NCBI GenBank assembly: GCA_029255685.2
Contig: CM055316.2
Location: 69,145,237-69,209,236 of the forward strand
From: Silene conica
Lineage: Eukaryota > Streptophyta > Magnoliopsida > Caryophyllales > Caryophyllaceae
Direction: 5' to 3'
DNA: 64,000 nt
Positions 46,226-54,852 of the stretch are shown piece by piece; positions within the stretch are counted from its first letter, which is position 1, and every line of letters begins with the position of its first letter. Below the pieces are notes generated by a model. The model was not told the DNA's origin. It worked only from the letters and a program-made list of their open reading frames with translations, and did not search any database. Made by a program: the position numbers and the translations under genes.

Positions 46226-46628
46226 ACCTTCACCATTGAATGTGGTGTTTACTGTGTTGTTCATTCCTTGAATGTTCAACGTCGTGTTTGTCGTATTTTC
46301 CATTGTCAACGGTGGGTTCGTTTTTTCGTTATGTAGTTACAGGTTTTTGAATAATGTGATTGACGAAAGTGAAGAAGATGAACAAACAGAATGCAGTAGA
46401 AGAAAATATGATTATGGTAATTGTCGACATTGGGAATGTAATGAACAATTAACTACAGGTTTTTCTTTTTTAAAAAAATTAATTAACAGCTAATAGGACA
46501 TTAAGTGCTAGATTTTGCATTAATTAACATCTACTAGGACACTCTAATCTCAACCATCTATTATACCTCATGTAATGGATGAAAAGAGGACTCTAGGACT
46601 CAACATAGGAGATGGACTCATTTGAACT

Positions 46629-46645
46629 CATATATATATATATAT
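46629..46645. repeat. short TA microsatellite at the right border of element B
   Basis: A pure TA run follows the right terminus. It is shorter than the arrays on the left side of B. Confidence 0.8.
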
Positions 46646-46689
46646 CAATATAAAAATATAACTTGAACAATTAATCGCCATGCTTATTG

Positions 46690-48237
46690 ATGCCCGTCGT
46701 TGAGGGTACCAAAGATAAAATTTATAATTCCTAACTTTAACTATAGATAGTGAAAGTCAGGGTCGAACCACAGAGAGGTGGGGAATGTTTATTGTTTGGT
46801 GTTAATGTTTTAAGGTAACAGTTTTGGGGGTTTAGATTGGTTGTTACTAAGTCTAGAAACAAATATAAAATAAAGCAAGTAAATAAAGATGAGATTAAAA
46901 CTATAATAAAAGGGATGCTAGGATGATCGGGTAACAAATAGCTAAGGTAATATAAATCCTAAAGTCAACATGTATTGCAGTCGCGCAAGGGCTGTAACAT
47001 ATCCTTTCGGTCTATGGTACATAATAGCTCCTTTCGGCCTATGCTATTAGTTCCTAGGTCTCACAATTATTGGGTGTCAACAATAAGGGTGATTCCTAAA
47101 TTCTAGGTCACATACCTTTCAGTCTTAAGTAACCTAACCGTCTTAAAGTGTAAACCAATGCCCTTCCCGTATCTCTCAAACTTGGGTAGGTCATTACTAA
47201 CATCCTACAAGTCTCCTTTCAGTCTCATTGTAGGTTATTATAGTCTACGAATTAAAACGAAACAGAATACGAACGCGAGTGGGTCGACCGACCAGCTACC
47301 CCAGTCGGCCGACCACAGCCTCGGTCGACCGACCCATTATATAGGTCGGCCGACCACGGCTCTGCTACAGGCAGTCTCGGAATCTATACTACCTACGCAT
47401 ATTCATCCCCTACATCCTAACATATGATTTTAGCTACTCATGGTTACTAAAACAACAATGAAAACATGAATAAACATGGAAATCATATTGAATATCAATC
47501 TAAACATGCAATCAATAATAAAGCTTTGGGAATCTATCTTAAACCGAATACAAGTAATTATAAGAACAATATTAAAACTAAAATTAAGAGAGGAATTACC
47601 GGAAATAGGATTAAGGCGGAAAAGGAACAAACTTTATTGATGAATGCTTGAAAGATTGAAGAACAATGAATAAAACTAAAGAAAAGTGTTTGATGATTAT
47701 TGAAAGATTAAAACTAAAACTGAATTGTAATTCTATGATAGATAACTAGATGATTAACCCTAAACAAGAGATTAATTTATATAGGCGGAATTTAGGAGTT
47801 TCCTTAGGACTCTAACACGTTATTGGGCTTCCGGAAAGCTTCTGGATCCGCTCAGAGGTCGGTCGGCCTACTATGTGGGTCGGTCTACCTGTTTATGGGC
47901 TTCTGTATTTTTCTGGACTTTCCATAACAGGGGCCTGGTCGGCCGACCCAAGTAGGTCGGTCGACCCGTTTTCCTGTAGATCTGCCTCGATTTGTCTCGG
48001 TTTGACTTCTTGGTACTTGGTTAATGCTTCTAGTTGACTTTCCATCGTTCCTTGGCTATGAAAAATCCCGAGGGCATCAATTTGGTATAAAACCGTCTCT
48101 TTTCCGCATAAATCTGCAAAAGAGCATAAAAATGCGAAAGTAGACAATTGTTGGGAAATAAAGGCTAAAACATAGTAAATGAGCGACCAAATGCGTGTAA
48201 AAATAGATGTAAAACATCATAAAATAGACACGCATCA
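46690..48237 (-). mobile_element. LTR-like segment, minus strand
   Basis: On the minus strand it starts TGATGCGTGTCTATTTTATG at 48237 and runs left to about 46690 (GGTACCCTCAACGACGGGCA). It carries GC-rich words GGTCGACCGACC and GGTCGGCCGACC at 47275-47365 and 47855-47975, and a phrase TTCCCCACCTCTCTGTGGTT (reversed, 46765-46785) common in LTRs of plant Tat-like non-autonomous elements. It has no coding region. A primer site is not clear at its end, so whether the LTR is complete is uncertain. Confidence 0.55.
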
Positions 48238-48262
48238 CTTATACCTCCTTCAACAATGCTAC

Positions 48263-49150
48263 TGATGCGTGTCTATTTTATGATGTTTTTCATCTATTTT
48301 TACACGCATTTGGTCGCTCATTTACTATGTTTTAGCCCTTTTTTCCCAACAATTGTGCACTTTCGTATTTTTATGCTCTTTTGCAGATTTATGCGTAAAA
48401 GGGACGATTTTGCACCAAATTTATGCCCTCGGGATTTTTTATGACTAAGGACAAGAAGGAACGAAGCCTAGCGCACATTTCAAGGCCTGAAGATAGCTTT
48501 AACAAGCAAAGAATCAATCCACGACATTGCAGCCTGTTTCAAATAGCTATATCTCGAGTTCTAGAGCTGATAATGGAGTGATTCCAGTTGGAGGTGAAAG
48601 CTTATCCTCTTAGCTTTCTAACGCCGCAAGAATCGCTTGATTACGATAAGTAAAGAAGAAATGGCAGCTGTTTTAAGATCGACGCGCGCTGCAGTCCCGA
48701 CAACTGGGTCGACCGACCTACTATTTGGGTCGACCGACCACAGCACAGACCCAGAAGTTTCCGCGAAGCCCATTAAAGTGTTTAGGTCATTGGGAAACTC
48801 TTTATTTCCATCTATTTATTCCGAATTTCGTGATTAGGGTTAATAATTCAGCTTTACCTATCAAATCTCACATCTAGTTTTAGTTTTAATCTTTCCATAA
48901 TCATCAAACACTTTTCTTTAGTTTTATATTTTGTTCTTCATCAATCTTTCAACATTAGTCAATAAAGCTTGTTCTTTTCCGCCTTAATCCGTATTTCCGG
49001 TAATTCCTCTCTTAATTTATGTTTTATTATTATTAGTTTATAATTATTGCATACGGTTAAGTTAGAATCCCAAGCCTTTATTTCTATTGCATGTTTAGAT
49101 TGATGTTCTTTATAATTTCCATGTTTATTACTATTTTCATTATCGTTTCA
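48263..49150 (+). mobile_element. LTR-like segment, plus strand, inverted partner
   Basis: It starts TGATGCGTGTCTATTTTATG and is similar to the reverse complement of 47430-48237, with many substitutions and its own GGTCGACCGACC words at 48707-48745. Only 25 bp separate it from the minus-strand segment, so the two form a large imperfect palindrome. It breaks off near 49150. Confidence 0.65.
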
Positions 49151-49155
49151 AAGTA

Positions 49156-49466
49156 GTAGGTCGGTCGACCCGTTTTCCTGTAGATCTGCCTCGATTTGTC
49201 TCGGTTTGACTTCTTGGTACTTGGTTAATGCTTCTAGTTGACTTTCCATCGTTCCTTGGCTATGAAAAATCCCGAGGGCATCAATTTGGTATAAAACCGT
49301 CTCTTTTCCGCATAAATCTGCAAAAGAGCATAAAAATACGAAAGTAGACAATTGTTGGGAAATAAAGGCTAAAACATAGTAAATGAGCGACCAAATGCTT
49401 GTAAAAATAGATGTAAAACATCATAAAATAGACACGCATCACTTATACCTCCTTCAACAATGCTAC
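49156..49466 (-). repeat. near-identical second copy of 47952-48262
   Basis: About 310 bp repeats the start of the minus-strand LTR almost base for base, including the 25-bp flank CTTATACCTCCTTCAACAAT plus GCTAC (48238-48262 and 49442-49466). The two copies differ at only a few bases, so this duplication is recent compared with the divergence of the plus-strand arm. Confidence 0.9.
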
Positions 49467-49937
49467 GTTGATTGTTGTTCGGGAATTGATGATGCCGTTA
49501 CGTTGCTTTTTGTTCGGGAAATTGATGATGGCTTGTTTCTTGTTGGAAAATCGGGTGACCTTGCTAGTAGAAGTCATGGTAGATGAGAATTACAGTACTA
49601 TGAATCTGTGTGATTATGCAGGGTATGTGATTGATTGGGTTATGAATGCAGAGTTAATAACTAGTATATATATATATATATACAAGGTAGACGCCTAGAT
49701 GAGTAGGACTCTTGTATCAATTTTGGCGCCAAAATCTTTGCCCCATGTTTTGTTACCGCAAAAATATAGGTGTGATAGAGTTAGTAGATTCAAGAGATAA
49801 AATAAGATGAGATTAATTTATTTGGGTAATTTAGTTAGACACGATAAAAATTATCCGATCAGATGATTTGCCCTGAAAAATTAGATCTGAACTCAAACTA
49901 ATAACTACCATATAAACCGAAATTTGTATTGATCGGA
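49467..49937. other. unassigned DNA
   Basis: A tandem pair TTGTTCGGGAATTGATGATG / TTGTTCGGGAAATTGATGATG lies at 49476 and 49510, a short TA run at 49664-49681, and TATCAATTTTGGCGCCA at about 49713, which resembles the LTR end plus primer site of Tat-like elements. No gene is supported. Confidence 0.4.
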
Positions 49938-49948
49938 CCCTATTCAAC

Positions 49949-51873
49949 AAAAAGGCTACACATACACAATGTGTATGGAAAATTCATACACAATCTATCA
50001 CACTATGACACGTGTCAAACTCAAGTTAATTTATTGTAGTTAGATTAGGGTTATGTTAGTAAATTAGCATATGTAGTTAACTAAGTTAACTATATGTATT
50101 TAATTTATTTATGGAATTTCGATTATTTTACACATTATTTATTTTACTTAATTAATTTCACTAATAAATTAAATAGTAATTTTATTAGTTTTTTAATTGT
50201 TTCGTTTAAATTAAATAGGAATTTTTAATTGTTTCATTTGTTCTTAAATAATTTATCTAACCAATTTACCCTAAAATAATTTAATCAATCGTGATTAAGT
50301 TAATCAAAAATTAATCGTGATCGAGATCAGAATCCATGATCAATTGTTGAACATAGATATAATTTAACTAAATCAATTTACCCTAAAATAATTATATTAA
50401 TCAAAACATTAATCAAGATCAAATCGTCAAATTAAATTTAGATAATCCTAAATTCAATCGTCAAATTAAAATTAGATCAACACTAAATTAATTTGATTAA
50501 TAATCAAGATTAACACTAAATATTAAAGAAAAGATATTTTTGCATACAATTTAAACAAAAAGATAATATTTCACTCCAAATTTTATCACCAAATGTGAAT
50601 TATCTAAGGAAGATTTTTTTTTTTTTGCATAAAAATCTCAACAATAAGATATGGTCAAATGAAAAGATTTAAGTTAACAATAATTTGTTTTAAAAATAAA
50701 GAAATAAATCACTAAATGTTTAAAAATAAGGAAATGAATGAATAGGTGAAGAACTAAATTAGATGTAAACGAATAATATGAAGTACATTGAATAATATAA
50801 AGATATGTAGTTGCTAAATAGATGTGCTGATACCCTTGCTTAGTTGGTTACAAGATTACTTGCAAAATACAAACATCTAAGTGCGTGCGTGTTTGAACCC
50901 CAATAGCAACGTTTTTTTTCTTTTTTTTTTAAATCCTTTTCGTTTCCACCTTTTTCCTTAACTTTTGTCGATTTTGATGTTCATTAACGTTTTGATCAAT
51001 CGAAGATAATTGATTTCGGAAGATTACTCACCTTATATTATAATATTTATTTTCGTTTCTCTCTCCTTTATAACGGAAAACTACTTACTAAGCAAAAATA
51101 CTCTTATGAAATTTATTTTTATTTCCGAATAATACTTTCTGTATTTAGGCCGAGATTTGTATTATGCAAAAAAACAATAATATAAATACAAAACGGATAA
51201 TAAAAATATTGTAATTATTTATTCAGTAAATAAAAAGTACAATTAAAATAAAAACGTGCGGAAAATAAATATAAACAATAAAATTGATTTTGTCAATGGA
51301 TTTGTCAAATGATCTTTTTAATTTTGATGTTGATTAACTTTTTAATCAATCGATTTAATTAATTTAGTATGATTGAGTTTGATCATTTATTGATCGATTA
51401 TGATCATGATTAAGTTTGTTCGAGTACGATCATCATTAAGTTCGTGTGATTGAATTTAATCCAGTTTGTTGAACAATAATGATATACTTAATAAAAAATC
51501 GGTTTAATTAAATCAATTAAAATGGAATAATTAAAATAAAATAATTAAAATGGAATTAAAACAATAAACATTTCATAAATTTGCGAAAAGTTGATGAACC
51601 CTAAAATATTTTAATTTATTAATAAAATAAAATTGATTAATTAAAATGTATAAATTATTATTCATATATATATTAATTACATTCCATAAATAAATTAACT
51701 ACATTCCATAAATAAATTAACTACATGTAGTTAACCAAGTCAACTATAAATGTTAATTTACTAACTTGACCCTAAACTAACCTATACATGCTAACTTGAG
51801 TTTGCCACGTATCATAATATGATTGATTGTGTATGGAAAAAACCATACACATTGTGTATGTGTATAATCTTCC
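49949..51873. mobile_element. MULE-like terminal-inverted-repeat element, 1,925 bp
   Basis: The left end contains TACACATACACAATGTGTAT and runs for about 170 bp (CACGTGTCAAACTCAAGTTA, TAGTTAACTAAGTTAACTAT). The right end, reversed, matches it with scattered differences. CCCTATTCAAC stands on both sides (49938-49948 and 51874-51884), an 11-bp match consistent with a 9-11 bp Mutator-type duplication. The interior is AT-rich without coding capacity, apart from a SINE-like insert. Confidence 0.8.
50822..50940 (+). mobile_element. SINE-like, tRNA-derived insert
   Basis: TTGCTTAGTTGGTTACAAGA (A-box-like) is followed about 45 bases later by GCGTGTTTGAACCCC (B-box-like), then a short stretch and a T-run (about 50910-50930). 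This order and the T-rich tail fit plant tRNA-derived SINEs. No acceptor stem is formed, so it is not a tRNA gene. A target duplication was not identified. Confidence 0.5.
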
Positions 51874-51939
51874 CCCTATTCAACCCGACTTGAAATGTTG
51901 GTTATTGAAAATTAAGCATTATTATCAAAATAAACTTAC

Positions 51940-52056
<117 letters not shown>

Positions 52057-52099
52057 GAGCAAAAACAATAATGATAATAATAATGATAATCCAACTCAC

Positions 52100-53578
52100 C
52101 TATGCTTAATCATAAATCATGTCGGCACAACCACGACACAAGATTTGATTTGGTCGATTTTGGGTTGAAGGGGTTTGTGACATGACCCGATCTGTAAGTG
52201 AGTCGACACTATGACGACATGAAATTTAATTCGGACGAGTTTAGGTTGAAGGGGTTTGTGACCTGTGTGTATATGTGACATGAACACAAATCTGATATGA
52301 CCCGATCTGCAAGTGAAACGTCACTAACATAACACAAGCACGAACTCGACACAACCCTATCTGTTTGCCTTGTCAATGTGTAGCCATGTAGCTCATTTCA
52401 ATTTAACTAAGCTCGATTTAGACCACTAACAAGCCCTACGCCTCAAACCCACTTGTCTGTAACCAGAAAAATTAACATTCGCACTTGATCACCTATACGA
52501 TTTACATGTAATACGAGCACGAGCACGAACTCGACCCTATCAGTTTCCTTTGTCTATGTGTAGCCATGTAGCTCATTTCAATTTAACTAAACTCGATTTA
52601 GTCTAGTTCAGTTGAATTTTGTTAAGGACAACTTAGTTCAACACTCTTCAAAATTGAATTTAACTTAAATTAACTCGACTTAATTTAGTATGGATTTATT
52701 CAGCTCAAAATCAGTATAGTTCACCTGAACTTATTCAAGCTTAGTTCACCAAAAATTTATATGTTTATATTATATATTTTTAAAAGTGATACACTAAAAA
52801 TATATTTGAGCATATAATTTATATGTTATCAATATAAAATAAAAAATAAAAAATTATCAGAATAAAATTTTAGCATATGATATATGCTCTCTTAGTTTCA
52901 GACGTTTATTTACCTATGATCAAAATATCTCTCTCATCTTATTTGTTTAATTATTCCATTTCTGGATGTCTCAATAAATTATTATTTTTCTATTTGAGAA
53001 ATGTCTTTATTTGAATATACACTGTCAATTTGGTCCATTTATTATCTAATAATTAACTTCTTACTAAGGTAAACAAATAACTTAAATAAATGGAGTAATA
53101 GTTAAACAAATGACTTATATGATAGAATATGCTTTAATGCTTAGGTTTATGGACCCCTTTTATAAGACAATGAGACACTTAAAGAAAATTATCGATTTCC
53201 GTTATTTAAATACGTAAAAAGACATATTAACAAACAAATTATAACTAATTAATGTAATTAAAAAGAAAATATGTAAAACATACTCATAGTGCAATAAGAA
53301 GAAGTATAGTAGAACCCAACAACTATGACGTATCCCACGAATCTTCAGCAAAAAAAATAAAGATGACTTTTTTTTTTATAATTTATTATTATTTCTACTT
53401 GTTAAATTTCTAAACTATCCTTTAACAATAATAAATTTGAAATTCAAATTTTAATAGAGAAAATACAAAATATATATGTAAGTTATACCCTAACACCCCC
53501 AATCTCATTTTCCTATAAAGAATAAAGATGAAGCGAAGACTTCCAACTCTCAAATCCCAAATAAAAGAAAAGTGTACG
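52100..53578. other. AT-rich intergenic DNA with two diverged duplications
   Basis: ACATGACCCGATCTG-like phrases recur at about 52180 and 52288. A roughly 60-bp phrase with TGTAGCCATGTAGCTCATTT recurs at 52379 and 52559. No gene is seen. The last 60 bp (AACTCTCAAATCCC and on) may be the leader of the NLR gene that starts at 54853. Confidence 0.5.
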
Positions 53579-53605
53579 AGTGGAGATAGGGATGTCATTG
53601 GGGCG

Positions 53606-54240
53606 TGTTCCCTTAAAATTTAATTAGTCTCTCTCTACTTCTCTCTCTAAAAATAAGAAAAACCTAAACCATAATTCAACATCTTAGGGGCTACCATCTA
53701 CCTTTTTTGGGTGGAGGTAAGCCCCAAATTTCCCTTTTCGTTCTTCTTCTTTAATTTTTTACGCTAATAACTTATTGCCTCTCCTTTATTGGAGACTTGT
53801 TCTCACATCTGTGTGAGTTTTGTTCTCACCTTTGTGTGAGTTTTATCCTCACCTTTTGGTGGGTTTGTCCTCATCGTGTGGTGAGATTTTCCCCTCTATT
53901 TGAGAGGTTCAAGAATTAAGTGGAAGATCGCCGCCTTCATTGTTGATCCTATGGAGATAAAACTGTTGTCAGAGTGCTCGTTACAAACTTTTTGGTCAAA
54001 AGAACTTGATTCTTGTCAATGCTTTAGAAAATTTGGAGACCCTCTTGTGAAACGCCGTAGAGGGCGATATGTTAGAGGATGTGCAAAAACGTCTCATGAG
54101 TCCATCAAGTTTAGAAATTTTCTGTTGATCAAAAATGTAGTTTATTTGATTTTAATCGTTTTGTGTCTTGTCATTCTTGACATATGTTGTAACTACTATG
54201 AGACTTTTGATTAATGAAACGATTTTTCCCCTTCAAAAAG
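53606..54240 (+). mobile_element. retro-inserted segment, 635 bp, 17-bp target duplication
   Basis: GGGATGTCATTGGGGCG is present at 53589-53605 and again at 54241-54257, and the DNA between interrupts the hAT-like element. A long target duplication, a leader-like start (CTCTCTCTACTTCTCTCTCT) and an A-rich end (CCCCTTCAAAAAG) point to LINE machinery. A 104-codon frame (53900-54214) contains RFGDP-like KFGDPLVKRRRGRYVRG and a hydrophobic tail but no known domain. Short repeats of CTCACCTTTGTGTGAG type lie at 53795-53890. It may be an internally deleted LINE or a processed RNA. Confidence 0.7.
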
Positions 54241-54317
54241 GGGATGTCATTGGGGCGGGGCGGGGCTGGATATAGGCTCCATGTACCCGTACCTATCAAG
54301 AAAACCTCGTACCCATT

Positions 54318-54470
54318 CCCGCCCCACCACCCATGGCGGGTACAAGTTTTCACAACCATCCCCGCCCCACCATCCATGGCGGGTACAAGTTTTCACAACC
54401 ATCCCCGCCCCACCATCCATGGCGGGTACAAGTTTCCAAAACCATCCCCGCCCCACCTACCCATTAACCC
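54318..54470. repeat. minisatellite, 43-bp unit, three copies
   Basis: CCCCGCCCCACCATCCATGG plus CGGGTACAAGTTTTCACAAC with a short linker repeats three times within the hAT-like element. A related single unit lies near 54660-54700. Confidence 0.9.
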
Positions 54471-54852
54471 GCTATATCATAAATTTTTCCGATCTTTTTT
54501 CTTACAAGTTAGTTTAATCACTATTAATTTCTATATTTAGAAATTTGTTTATATAATTTTAGTTATTTACCAAAGAAGTTGGTAAATACTTTATGAAATA
54601 GTTATTTTTAACATTAAATTGGCAGTTAGGCGGATATGAAGTGGGTAACACGGAAAAACCATCCCCGTCCAGCCATGGCGAGTACAATTTTCGTACCCGT
54701 CCTCGCCCCACCACCCGCCAAAGCTATACCCATCCCCGCCCCAACTGGGGCGGATGCGGGGCGGTATCCACTTGTAGTCGCCCCAATGGTATCCCTAAGT
54801 GCAGAGAGCCAGAGAGGTTACACACAGAGTTCATAAAATCAAGAGTACAGTA

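Larger units (their letters stand above)
42389..46303 (-). pseudogene. FAR1-type MULE transposase gene, four exons, disrupted
   Basis: Exon 1 (46303-46228) is MENTTNTTLNIQGMNNTVNT plus six residues and ends at GTATGA. After a 1.09-kb intron made of GGAGTTACAC words, exon 2 (from 45140) gives FAR1-type DNA-binding domain features: FTPFIGQQFNDIDEATSFYK, DVRKYTTKRRRDGS, RIGCKARLRLKII and MFHAGHNHALID. Exon 3 (about 44545-43387) carries the DDE core: VAFDPTYGTNKYRMVFTPF, ITDQDPGIILSVNR, FCMWHIMNKVP and TTQRSESENSFFKKF. Exon 4 (about 43021-42389) has a SWIM-like finger CTCNMFESIGKIRRHI (Arg where the third Cys is expected) and a zinc knuckle CNNCKQMAHHDKRNCP with an acidic tail. An extra T near 44957 and a lost base near 44335 shift the frame, so this copy is probably dead. 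Confidence 0.75.
29774..46628. mobile_element. MULE-like element B with FAR1-type transposase and Ulp1-like gene, about 16.9 kb
   Basis: The left end AGAAATCAGATCATAGAAGT and the reversed right end AGTTCAAATGAGTCCATCTC both run into ATGTTGAGTCCTAGAGTCC, an exact 19-bp inverted match. TA microsatellites flank both sides. The element carries a plus-strand Ulp1-like gene (31134-36536), a small plus-strand gene (40637-41074) and a minus-strand FAR1-type transposase gene (46303-42389). A 3.07-kb solo LTR is inserted at 37402. Ulp1-carrying Mutator-like elements are known in plants (the Kaonashi group of Arabidopsis), so the gene pairing has precedent. All three genes have disruptions here. Confidence 0.8.
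53587..54797. mobile_element. non-autonomous hAT-like element in the NLR leader, with nested insert
   Basis: The left end TAGGGATGTCATTGGGGCG and the reversed right end TAGGGATACCATTGGGGCG are 19-bp inverted repeats with two mismatches. The flanking octamers are AGTGGAGA (53579-53586) and AGTGCAGA (54798-54805), one mismatch, which fits the 8-bp duplication of hAT elements. It is very GC-rich inside and has no transposase. It ends only 55 bp before the NLR start codon. Confidence 0.7.

Noticed and set aside
50822-50940. tRNA gene
   Set aside because: A- and B-box-like words are present but acceptor and anticodon stems do not form; a T-rich tail favours a SINE.
54171-54540. Proline-rich frames through the 43-bp minisatellite
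   Set aside because: They follow the repeat on both strands and lie inside a hAT-like element.
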